Below are positions 1 to 10,000 of a DNA stretch of 64,000 nt, piece after piece. The first letter of the stretch is position 1. Each line of letters starts with the position of its first letter. The position numbers and the translations under genes are program-made. Under the pieces are notes generated by a model. It was not told the DNA's origin. It saw only the letters and a program-made list of their open reading frames with translations, and made no database searches. The stretch is taken from NCBI GenBank assembly GCA_934747385.1, contig CAKVGK010000001.1, positions 372,001 to 436,000 on the forward strand. The letters are read 5' to 3'. This stretch comes from an uncultured Clostridia bacterium (GTDB lineage: Bacteria; Bacillota; Clostridia; Christensenellales; UBA1242).

Positions 1-2
1 AC

Positions 3-1406
3 GGTTCCATGAGTGTTAAAGATGTTGTTTTGCTTTCAAAGCAAACGGAAAAAGACGTTGATAAAATTGTTTCTTCCATGGTTAACGCATTCCACGACGC
101 AAACCACACTGCCCTTGCCCTTAAATCTTATTTTGGCAAACCTTGTTATTCTGCCGAAAAATCCATTCCATTTTCAAGCGAAAGAAAATTTATGGCCTGC
201 AAATTCAGGTCGGTTGGTGCTTTCAAACTTGGCGCTTACGAGTTTGTTATGGACAAACCTTCCGCTGAACTTAAAAAACTTGCAGAAAATTACTCAATGA
301 ACGGCTATCGCGTGCTTTTGTTGGCCGAATGTGACGCAAACTTCAGTGCAACAAGTGCAAAGCCCGTTGCTTTGGTTCTGTTGCAGGACAATATTCGTAA
401 AGACGCACCTAAAACAATTCAATGGTTTAAAGACAATGGCGTTGACATTAAAATCATTTCAGGCGACAACCCAATAACCGTCAGCGAGGTTGCAAAGCGT
501 GTTGGTGTTGAAAATTATGATAAATATATCAGCCTATACGGTCTCAGCAACACCGATGTTATGGAAGCGGCAACAAAATATTCAATTTTTGGACGCGTTA
601 GCCCAGAGCAAAAAGCAATTTTGGTTAAAGCATTAAAAGCCCAAGGCAAAACTGTTGCCATGACTGGCGACGGAGTTAACGATATTTTGGCATTGAAAGA
701 AGCAGATTGCTCAATTGCAATTGCCGCCGGCAGCGACGCAGCTCGCAGCGTAAGTCAGTTGGTGCTTTTAGACAGCAATTTCAGTTCTATGCCAAGCGTG
801 GTTGCAGAAGGCAGGCGTGTTGTTAACAACATTCAAAAATCGTCTTCCCTTTTCTTGATGAAAACCATATTTGCAATCTGCATTGCTGTGTTTGTGCTGT
901 GTTTGAACAAAACATATCCATTCAGTCCTATTCAGTTCACTCTGCTTGAAATCTTCGTTATTGGCTTGCCTTCGTTCTTCTTGGCGCTGCAACCTAACAC
1001 AAACAAAATTCAAGGTAGGTTTTTAATCAACATTGCAAAAACCACTTTGCCAGCAGGTTTATGTTTGATTGCCAGCACAATAACTATGTATATTTATCAA
1101 ATGTTCACTGGTATTTCAACTGAAGTTCTTGTAACAATGGCTTCTTTGGCAATTTTGGCAATCGGCTTCCTTGCCTTGTTTAAAATGTGCAAACCTTTCA
1201 ACTGGTTTAAAACAATAATGTATTTTGCATGCTTGGCGTTAACAATAACCGCCGTTGTTGTGCTTTACGACCTGTTTAAATACGTGCCACTTGCATACCC
1301 AGAAATTTTGTTCCTCATCATTGTTTGCCAAGCAGCTTACCCACTATATTACGTGTTAGGCAGATTGTTCGAACTTCCTGGCAAGCAACAATCTAATCAA
1401 GAATAA
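3..1406 (+). CDS. Cation-transporting P-type ATPase, CtpE-like (5' truncated by window edge)
   Basis: This is the C-terminal part of a P-type (E1-E2) ATPase that pumps a cation across the cell membrane. The frame is open to the left edge, so the ATG at position 9 is probably internal and several hundred residues, including the DKTGT phosphorylation site and the first membrane helices, lie outside. Counting from that ATG, a nucleotide-binding loop is near residue 72, SGDNP is at 151-155, a GRVSPEQK stretch at 195-202 and the hinge motif TGDGVND at 219-225. The GSDAA and AEGRRV motifs that follow are typical of the CtpE branch. About six hydrophobic helices end the protein. CtpE of mycobacteria is linked to calcium uptake; the ion here is not readable. 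The 3' end overlaps the convergent downstream gene by 14 bp. Confidence 0.88.
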   Translation, partial: GSMSVKDVVLLSKQTEKDVDKIVSSMVNAFHDANHTALALKSYFGKPCYSAEKSIPFSSERKFMACKFRSVGAFKLGAYEFVMDKPSAELKKLAENYSMNGYRVLLLAECDANFSATSAKPVALVLLQDNIRKDAPKTIQWFKDNGVDIKIISGDNPITVSEVAKRVGVENYDKYISLYGLSNTDVMEAATKYSIFGRVSPEQKAILVKALKAQGKTVAMTGDGVNDILALKEADCSIAIAAGSDAARSVSQLVLLDSNFSSMPSVVAEGRRVVNNIQKSSSLFLMKTIFAICIAVFVLCLNKTYPFSPIQFTLLEIFVIGLPSFFLALQPNTNKIQGRFLINIAKTTLPAGLCLIASTITMYIYQMFTGISTEVLVTMASLAILAIGFLALFKMCKPFNWFKTIMYFACLALTITAVVVLYDLFKYVPLAYPEILFLIIVCQAAYPLYYVLGRLFELPGKQQSNQE

Positions 1407-2286
1407 TGTTTACAATTTTGTCTTCAACAATTTCAAAATCACAAATGCCCACTAGGGCATTTTTTTTAAACAAAGCAAACGTTGTCGAATTGAAAACAAA
1501 ATAATTGTCAAACTCTGGAAAAAATTCTTTAATATTTTCCTTGTTCAAGTTCAGGCTTTTGTCTACAAGATTTTCACAATATTTAAAATTTTCTGCCAAC
1601 ACACAATCCATAAACTCCAGCGCTAAAAATTGAGGCTTAAGGCCCATTTCATAATCATCAAGATAAACCAAGTATTTGTTTGTTTCGTTGTTTTTAACAC
1701 TCAAAACCCTGCCGTGGTTTAGTCCGTCGCACAGGTGTTTCAAAATTTGGCGTTCGCCGTCAGAAGAATTATATTCGTCATAAAAATCTGCCCAAATCGC
1801 CTTGCCTTTATTTATAACCACCAAATAATTTCTTGGACCCTCAAAAAATATGTAACAAAACTCACCATCAATTTCATAATGTGAAAATTTTAAGTTTTCC
1901 ACATTTTTGTGCACAATTTGTTGTTGGTCATAGTTTATTGTTAAATAGTTAGCCAGAAAAACAAACACGGATTTATTCAAAAATTCAAACTGCCTGAAGT
2001 CCTGTGTTGATGAAAATTGAAAATTTAAAAACAGATATTTGTCCCCGTCATGCTCCACCATTGTTGTGTTATTTTTTGTGGCAAAACCACAAAATTGTTC
2101 ATAAAAATTTATATAAATTTCCTGCTCACCACCAGAACACAAAAACCAATTCGAAGATAAATTTGTTAAGCTGTATGGAACATTTGCACATAAAGAGAAC
2201 CTTTCATTTCCTGTTTGCCCAAAAACAACTTCCTCTTTACAAAGTGGAAAAATTTTGCAATCACAATTGCTGATTAGATAATACAT
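1393..2286 (-). CDS. Hypothetical protein, 297 aa
   Basis: I do not recognise this protein. It is a soluble-looking sequence of 297 residues, rich in Asn, Phe, Tyr and Cys, with no signal peptide, membrane helix or recognisable catalytic motif. The composition and the repeated short aromatic strands suggest a mostly beta protein. The ATG start has no visible Shine-Dalgarno sequence. The 3' end overlaps the 3' end of the convergent P-type ATPase gene by 14 bp. The long intact frame is the main support for it being a real gene. Confidence 0.6.
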   Translation of the reverse strand: MYYLISNCDCKIFPLCKEEVVFGQTGNERFSLCANVPYSLTNLSSNWFLCSGGEQEIYINFYEQFCGFATKNNTTMVEHDGDKYLFLNFQFSSTQDFRQFEFLNKSVFVFLANYLTINYDQQQIVHKNVENLKFSHYEIDGEFCYIFFEGPRNYLVVINKGKAIWADFYDEYNSSDGERQILKHLCDGLNHGRVLSVKNNETNKYLVYLDDYEMGLKPQFLALEFMDCVLAENFKYCENLVDKSLNLNKENIKEFFPEFDNYFVFNSTTFALFKKNALVGICDFEIVEDKIVNIILD

Positions 2287-2484
2287 ATAAATATTTATGA
2301 ATTAATTTTTAAAAAATTTCTTAATGGAAAATAATCTCACTGATTAATGAAACTGTTCTGTTAAAAACTATTTTAAATTTAATTAATAAGTTTAATAACA
2401 CAAAATTTAAAAAAATCTCAAAATAAAACAATAAAATGCAAATCTGTCCACGATAAATGCTTTAAACTGGGGGAAAATAAATTT

Positions 2485-2751
2485 ATGATTAACGATAAAG
2501 AAACAAATAAAAATTGCAATGTTCATGTTATGCCGCCCCAAATTTCCGACGACGACATTAATGCTTTATTTTCTGGCATTATTGCCATTATGAAAAAGAA
2601 AATTGAGTTGGAAACAAAAGCAAGCGTAATTAATGCTAATTCAAATTTTGAAAAAATTTTGGCAGAATTGAAAGCAAAACAAGCCGAATGCAATCGACTT
2701 AAAAATGAAATTATATTTTTAAAATCAAAACTCAAAGAGCAAGAACAATAA
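2485..2751 (+). CDS. Small coiled-coil protein, 88 aa
   Basis: This is a short protein of unknown function. The N-terminal half is polar. Residues from about 45 to 88 are rich in Lys, Glu, Leu and Ile in a heptad-like pattern and probably form a coiled coil. A purine-rich GGGGG run 11 nt before the ATG is a plausible ribosome binding site. The opposite strand also has an open frame of 86 codons, but that one has no ribosome binding site and a hydrophobic composition typical of an antisense shadow. The gene stands alone between two AT-rich spacers. Confidence 0.5.
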   Translation: MINDKETNKNCNVHVMPPQISDDDINALFSGIIAIMKKKIELETKASVINANSNFEKILAELKAKQAECNRLKNEIIFLKSKLKEQEQ

Positions 2752-2830
2752 AAAAATTTTGCAAAAATTAAACAAAAAAGCACAAAATTGAAAATTTGTC
2801 AAGAAATTTCAACATTTTTTTCAAATTCGT

Positions 2831-2859
2831 TTGCATAAATAAAATTAAATTGCTATATT
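2831..2859 (+). promoter_or_regulatory. Promoter of the DAC-like gene
   Basis: A -35 box TTGCAT (2831-2836) and a -10 box TATATT (2854-2859) are separated by 17 bp. The -10 box ends 12 nt before the ATG at 2872, and no Shine-Dalgarno sequence lies between, so the mRNA should have a leader of only about six nucleotides. Confidence 0.5.
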
Positions 2860-2871
2860 CTTTTTATAAGT

Positions 2872-3972
2872 ATGAACGAATTGATTTTTTTTGACAACGC
2901 CAAGGAGAGTGTTACAAAATTCTTTGAACAAGAATTTGAAAATTTTCCACCTTTGTTAATGTCACATTTCCTTAACAGGTTTAACGATATGCTAGATTAC
3001 GCTGAAGAGGATTTGAAAATCAAACCAAAAATTATTTTTACAGACAACATTGAATCCATTGTTAAATCTGTGCCAAAAACTATGGCTTTAACAATTTTTG
3101 AGGACAATGAAGCCACCATGTTCAATTCCCGCCTTAAGGCAACTTTGGCATTAGCAAGGCAAGACTGGTGCTTGTTTATTGATTTGAAAGAAGATAAAAT
3201 TTCTTATGGCTTAGTGATGAGTTTTAGAAGCATTAAAGACAAAAACTTTTTGCAGGTGCTGGAAGATGCAACCTTTTCAAAAGAGCGCTTGGCAAAAACA
3301 CATTGTATTATTGCCCGTCCACTGAACTCTTACTCCATGCTTTTACATTCCATCAGTGGCGAAACTTTAACGGTCAACTTTTCTTTGGATAAATCCAAAA
3401 ACAACATTTTTACCAAGGAAATTAAAGAACTTGTTGACGCAACATTCAGCAAACTGCGAACCACTCAACGCAAACTTGAAGACATGAAAAACATGTACCT
3501 CAACATTTTCACAAGCGTGTTGAACGACGTGCATGGCGCATTGTGCGTTATTGTTGATAAGGATTACGTTGACAACGGACTTTTTGAAGACGGAATTTGG
3601 CTTAAAGAGCCAATCAATTTCAGCAAATTATTTACCCAAAGCAAGAGTTATAGCGAAGAAAAATTGCAAGCGCATGCTGATTTGTTTTTGAAAATGCTTA
3701 ACTTTGACGGCATAACAATTATAGACAATCTTGGCAGGCTGCGCGCTTACAATGTATTTGTTGAACCTAACTCAAAAAAGGTTGGCTACATTGTGGGTGG
3801 AGCAAGAAAACGCGCCGCATTCCACATTTTGTCAACAAAACGCAAAGGCATTGTTGGTGTTTACTTCCAAAGCCACGAAGGTGAAGTTTTCTTCCAAGCA
3901 TTGAAACAGACAAAACCAGCCAAGCCAGAAAAGAAAGAAGAAGTCAAACAAAACACAGAAAAACCCGATTAA
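2872..3972 (+). CDS. Protein with a C-terminal diadenylate-cyclase-like (DisA_N/DAC-like) domain
   Basis: The protein has 366 residues. The first 200 are unfamiliar. From about 215 to 345 it follows the pattern of the DAC domain that makes cyclic di-AMP: a beta strand after HGA (221-223), a DG pair at 279-280 followed by two strands, GGARKRAA at 309-316, and a closing strand. In active cyclases the corresponding motifs are DGA and GTRHRAA. Here they read DGI and GARKRAA, so two key positions differ. This fits a non-catalytic nucleotide-sensing relative (DACN-type sensor domains have been predicted in bacteria) or a divergent cyclase. The lysine-rich tail (350-366) looks disordered. The start follows a promoter by only 12 nt, with no ribosome binding site. 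Domain homology is an inference from motif order and spacing. Confidence 0.6.
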   Translation: MNELIFFDNAKESVTKFFEQEFENFPPLLMSHFLNRFNDMLDYAEEDLKIKPKIIFTDNIESIVKSVPKTMALTIFEDNEATMFNSRLKATLALARQDWCLFIDLKEDKISYGLVMSFRSIKDKNFLQVLEDATFSKERLAKTHCIIARPLNSYSMLLHSISGETLTVNFSLDKSKNNIFTKEIKELVDATFSKLRTTQRKLEDMKNMYLNIFTSVLNDVHGALCVIVDKDYVDNGLFEDGIWLKEPINFSKLFTQSKSYSEEKLQAHADLFLKMLNFDGITIIDNLGRLRAYNVFVEPNSKKVGYIVGGARKRAAFHILSTKRKGIVGVYFQSHEGEVFFQALKQTKPAKPEKKEEVKQNTEKPD

Positions 3973-3979
3973 ATAGCAC

Positions 3980-4016
3980 AATAAAAATGTTTAGCAAACC
4001 GCTAAACATTTTTATT
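3980..4016. terminator. Bidirectional terminator
   Basis: This is a perfect 16-bp inverted repeat (arms 3980-3995 and 4001-4016) with a 5-nt loop. The arm ends are A-rich or T-rich, so it can end transcription on both strands. It lies between the DAC-like gene (+) and the giant surface gene (-). Confidence 0.85.
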
Positions 4017-4086
4017 GCGAGTGATATTAAAACAAGTTTATTAATGAAATTATTTTTTTAAATTTGCACTAATAAAATGTAAAATT

Positions 4087-7000
4087 TTATCTTATGCGCA
4101 TTTTGTTTCGAAGCACTATAATTGTTATTGTCACACCAACAACTATCACTGACACAACCACAATGATAATGATTGCCCAAATATTTAAAGGTTCTTTAAC
4201 CACAACTTTGAAACTTGTGACAACCGAACCAGAACTACCAACCAGTTTTACATAATAATCGCCTGCTCCGTCTGTCTTTTGAGAGATTGAATGTGTCATT
4301 TTCTCGAAACTTGAATTTTCGGTGATTTCACAAATTAATTTGTCATTGATATAAAGAGCTGAATCACCCACTTGTTCGTATATGATGCCAGGGTTGAATG
4401 TAATGTCAAAGCCTTTTGTTGTTTCTTTGCCAAGTTCAACTGAGCATTCAATTGTTGGGATTTCGTCATTCAAAGTGAAGCCAAACACTGCTTGACGTGC
4501 TGGGTAAATTCCGTCATTTACTTGATAAATAACCTCAAACGATTGTTTGCCTGCAGTGATATCTAACGCAGCAGCATTGCTGATAACAGTTTGATAAGTT
4601 AACAACCTACCATTTTGAGATTGTGGACTTATAAGCTCCAAGAAAGCGTCAGTAATATCTTTTCCGTTTTGATTTTTAACACTCAAAATGTTGTATCTTG
4701 AAACATTTGTGAGGTCGTAACTTGAACGGGCTTCGTTCTTGTTGATAATGCTGAAACTAACGCTGCTTATCAATTGCTGATTGATGGTTTTGTTGCCATC
4801 TTCAACAATGTAAGTCGCTTTAAATGTAACTTTATAATTTCCATAATCTTTGAAAATGTAGGTATAACTCTTTTGCTCGTAATCGTATTTTGCGCCGTTG
4901 CGAGTAACTTCAATTGTGATTGGTTTTTGGTTGTCAATCAAGGCATAATTAAATGGTTCATAAACACTCAATTCAACAGCCTCATTGAATACTGCGTTGT
5001 TGATTGGTGCATTGCCGTTCATTGTGAAATAAACATTTTTCATAACATTGACTGTTATAATTTCGCTTGTGCTCTCACCAAAAGCAAATGTGTGTCTGTT
5101 GCCAGATAAATCATAAATTTCAAATGAATACTTGCCGCCACCTTTAATTTCGTATTCAACCTGCTTGCCCTGGTTGTTGAGTTGAACAGTTTCAAAATCT
5201 TTGCCGTTGTGATAAACCTTAAGCACAATGGAATTCTTTTTTGTGATATTGTCACTATCGGCATTGGTTTGATTGAATTTTAACTTCAAAGTTTTGTTGT
5301 TTGCAATGTAAATTGAAGTTACAAATTGGCTTATTGAATCGTTTTTAGTTTCAGTTGTATTGTTGTCTTTCAATTTATCGTAACTAAACTCTGCCGAACT
5401 TGCAAGATAATCTGTTTCAACAATCTCAAGTGTTGCCAAATATCTGCTGTAAGTGCTTGTGTAAACGCGATAAAGTTTTAACATTGCAAAATCTGCGCCG
5501 TTCTTTCCAAAACGCTGAACAGAGGTCTGTTTATATTTTGCCCCTTGCTCTTCCGCCACAACAACAGTTAATCCTTTGTTGCTTATGAAAAGTGGAATAT
5601 TTGTGATTGGCAAAGTTAAATCTTCGCCTGCTAAACGCAATTGTTCTTCAGCCAAAGTTTTCAAACTTTGATATTCCGTAAACTTGAATGAGGAATTGGC
5701 TTTAATTGCCACCATATCGTCCGTTTGAACATAGTACAAATCAGTCAAAACAGGCAAAACGCAGAAAGCATAAACCTTGTTACCCAAGAATTTTCCGTCC
5801 TTGGTTGAAATGCGAACTTCAAACCAATAAACACCTTTGCTGGTTTCTTTTGTGTTAATAACCTTGCTATTTAAACCCGCTAAGTCAAAGTCCTCAACAT
5901 TATCATCTGCCAATTTTTCGTGCAGAGTGTAACTATAATTGAAATATTCGTTTTCAACTGGTGTCCACATTAAGTTCATAATGCCCGAACCAACAGAACT
6001 GAAACTTACGTTTTTGTATTCTTCGTTATATTTGAAGTCAAGTTTATGTTGAACATTGTCCGTGTTTTTGAGGGTTACTGAATTGGTTGCTGTGTCCAAC
6101 TTAATATTGTAGGTATATTCCACAATATCGCCGTCCCACAATTCAATTTTGTAATCAACAATTGCACCTGCTTCAGTTGCCTTGAATGGCAAAAGAACAA
6201 TTTCGCCATCTCTAATTTCTGCCAACACCACGCTTGCGCCAACAGAAGATGAATATTGATACCTAATTACGCTTTGTACAATGCCATTGACCTTGTTGCC
6301 GTCTGTAATTTCAAAGTCAACCTTTGTTTGTCCGTTAACACGATAACTTAAAATCAACTTTTTGTAAATGGCAGAATTGTATTTCAAAGTTGCCGCTGTG
6401 AAAGCATAATAACGATTTGCAAGTTCAATGTACTTGTTGTTTTCCTCAGTTGCACCTTCAAATTTAATACTGTGGAAAATGTCACCTTCTGCAGTGTTGA
6501 ACCTATAAATGCTTGAAACACCGAACGCGTCTACCATTGCGATTTGATAGGTCGTTGAAGCGTTACATTGAATAAGATTTTCAACTTTTTTGCCATTGCC
6601 ATCTTCGTACCAAACACTGTTTTTATCAAGTTTGCAATTGTAGGTTGTTGTTTTTGTAACTCCTGCTGTTGTTTCTATTATTTTGATTTCTTTTGCATAA
6701 TACAAAATTCCGTCTTGCTCAACATTTGCGCCGTCCAAATAGATTTTAAAGCCAGAAGCAACCGAACCTTGAACCAAATTGCGAACATTGAGTTCCACGC
6801 GGTTGTTTTGGTCGTAATAGTTAATTGTGTAGTTAACAGTGCTGTTTCTTGAAACAACTTTAAGGTTATAATTGCCCTTGCCAGAAAGCCTGATTGATTC
6901 CAAAATTTGCGCAGTCACACCAGTATTTGTGAAGTTTGTTTCCGCATTGGTGTTAAACACTGCTGGATTTCCGCTAAACGATTTGCTAAGCTCAATATGA

Positions 7001-10000
7001 TAGAATTTGTCAATCAAATTGTCAACACCGCCAGCAACCGCTTGCATTTCAAACAATGTGATATCACTAGTGTTGTTATCTAATTTAACCATTCCAGTTT
7101 CAATTTCACCATTTTCACCCATATATTTTGCACTGAATTCAAAAGTCAAATTCTCAACTTTTGGACTATACAAAATCACATACTGATTTTGGTTGCCGGC
7201 AGCATCAATTTCAATCAGTTCAAAATATTTATTGCTATTTGACTCACCAATAAAGCTATATGTTGTTAATGTCGAAACATTGTTTACTTGAGTGTAGTTT
7301 GCAAAATTGACAACAGGCAAATTGAGTGATTCATTTGAAATGCTACCCATCTCTCTATAATAAAGTTTTGCAATGTCTGTTTTGTTGAATGCTGTGTTAT
7401 TATTCACAACAAAAGCATACAGATTTGCTGGTTTTTTGTCTTGATAATATTTTGCCAACTGATTTGTGAAATACAAACCGGAACTAGTGTCCAAAACCGC
7501 AAGTTCAAGCATGCTGTTTGAGCCATTTTGTTGGTTGTAATACCCAACAAGATTGTCCGCAGTTTCAAGCGCTTGGGTGTTTGCTGTTGGTGGAATGCGG
7601 TCGATTATGATTGTGTAACAATTTTGATAATATTGCTGCAATTTTCCGTCCACATAGCATTGATAACAATTAATGTATTTTTCATTTTCGCCAGAACTTG
7701 AACTTCCAACTTTAAACCTTATATACACCTTATATTCAATCTGCTTTGCGCTGTTGTTCAAGTCAATTTTCCCGCCATTTCTAACCAATTCGGTTGGCAA
7801 GAAAATTGTTCTTACGCCATTTGCATCTTTGTCTGGCAAAGTTACGCCCGCCTTATGAGAATATTCGTATCTCAAATAAGTTTCTGTTCTGCCATTGATT
7901 GTGCGTGTGATAACCAAATAGTCTTGGTCAACTTGCGCTTGAGTGTTTTTATTATCGTATTTTGGCAAAATCAATTTAACAAATTCGTCTTTGGTTGTTA
8001 AAGTGTAAGTATTGTTATTGTCAACAACAGCAGTTGCGTTTTCAATTGTATCTTGCTCTTTCATTGTTGCAAAAACGTCTGTTGTTGGCAATTTTTCTGT
8101 TTCGATTGTGAATGCAAACGCCTTTTTATGTGCTGCTGTTGATGCCGACATTGATTCAACATTGTCTTCAACCACAATAACATAGTCACCAGGTAGCCAC
8201 AGCCAACTGCTTTCGTTGCCAGAAATAATGTATTTATCTTTCACTTTTTTTGGCAAGTATGAATCAAGGTCAATTTCCAAATAACCTTCATTTTTAGAAA
8301 TGTCTTTATAATAATTATCTTTCAAACCACCTAAAGAGTTGGCGTACTCGTTTGAATCGAACAACTTAACAAGGGTTGTTGTTCCGTTGCTTTTGCCAAG
8401 TTGCTCGTTTCTATCGTAAAAGTAAATTTTAACATTCAGTCTGCCTGCATAATAATAACTAGCCTGAGTTCCGTTAAAGTATTTGCCCACTGGCACCTTG
8501 ATTTGTGCTGGCACTTTGTTGGTTTTTAAACTGATTTTATACTTAATGCGTTCTATTTCTGTGAAGCCGTCAGTATCAAAATAAATCAACTCTTGTTCTT
8601 TTTGACCAAAACTTTCGCTAAGTTCGTACTTAGTTTCTTCTTTTAAATAGATATATGTATAATCCTTATTATTATCTGTTATTGCAGACTGCCTGTCCAC
8701 AATAAAGTAATAATTCTTTTTCTCGCCTTTTGTGTTTGTGTCTTTATCAACATAAGTTCTTGTCACGACATACAAACCCTCTTCAGTTTGCCCGTCTTTT
8801 AAGTTGATAAGCGCATAATTTTTTGAGGTTTCAGCAATTGTTTCAGCAGTGCTGCCTTTTTTAAACAATGTTTTACTAGCGCTTGCACCACTATAGAAGA
8901 ACAAATCACTGTTGTTGTAACTTGAAGGTGTTGGGTAGTAAGTATACTCAATTGATTCTATTTCATATTCCCCAATGCCTTGCTCCCAATAGAATGCCAA
9001 AACCTTGCTTGAAGTTGCATGCGCACCAAGTATGTTGTTGCCTGTGTATAGTCTTTTTCCGCGATTTGCAAAATCGGCACCACTGGTTAAAGAGTCTTGA
9101 TCGTCAGCAAAATACACCATACCCAAAGAATGGTCGTCATTAATTTCTACAATAACGAAAGAATTTGAATCGTTTTGCGTTTTTTTGTCTTTATAACCGA
9201 ACTGGTTTTCACCATACAAGTTAATTCTCAGCACATATGAACTGCTATTTTCATTCTTGTTTGCTTTGTCCATTAAATAATATGGATTATGTGTTGCACT
9301 GGATTTTGAAACTGTCAATGTTGCTTTTCTTGTGCCTTCAGTGTCGTAAGCAGTGAAAATTTCATTCTTAACTGTTAAATAATTGTTTGCACCCGAAATG
9401 TTAAACAGACTCATCAAAGCAGAAAGGTTGCTGTCTGTGCCTACATAATAGCCCGCATTTTGAATTTCACTGCTGCTTTGTTTGTTTGCAAATCTTTCAA
9501 TCATCTGCTCGGTGTTACTAGGGTTTTCTTTGTCTGTTCCAAACAATTCGATTGCTTTATGTGTTGCAAATTCAATGCTAACATTGTTCGCATACACCAC
9601 ACTGTTTTTAGTTAAATATTTATCATCAATTTTAAAGTACTGTTCAGTTGTGTCGCAAATGTACATAAATTTGCAACTATTGCCCGCTTCATCAATCAGT
9701 TCAAAGAAGTATATTCCGCAATTTTTAAGCACATCCGCAGCGCTAATTGTGTAATCTAACTGCTCTGGCTTATTGATTTTGAATGGACCTGTTTCGCTGC
9801 CAAGTTTATACTTATTTGTAAACCAAACAGTTGAAGCAGACTTAGCCAAATCGCTTACGGTAGCGGTAGAATCTTTCAATATTGGTGTGAAATAATATGT
9901 TGCGTTAACAATTGCCCCACTAACCTTGTTATTCCAATAAATGGACGCATAACCATCGGAGATTGCTGTAATTTTGTTGTAATAGCCATTTTGGTCGGTT

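Noticed and set aside
1489..1495. TGTCGAA motifs inside coding genes (also within mnmE and the giant gene) as Spo0A boxes
   Set aside because: A 7-bp word occurs by chance; only those in control regions were kept.
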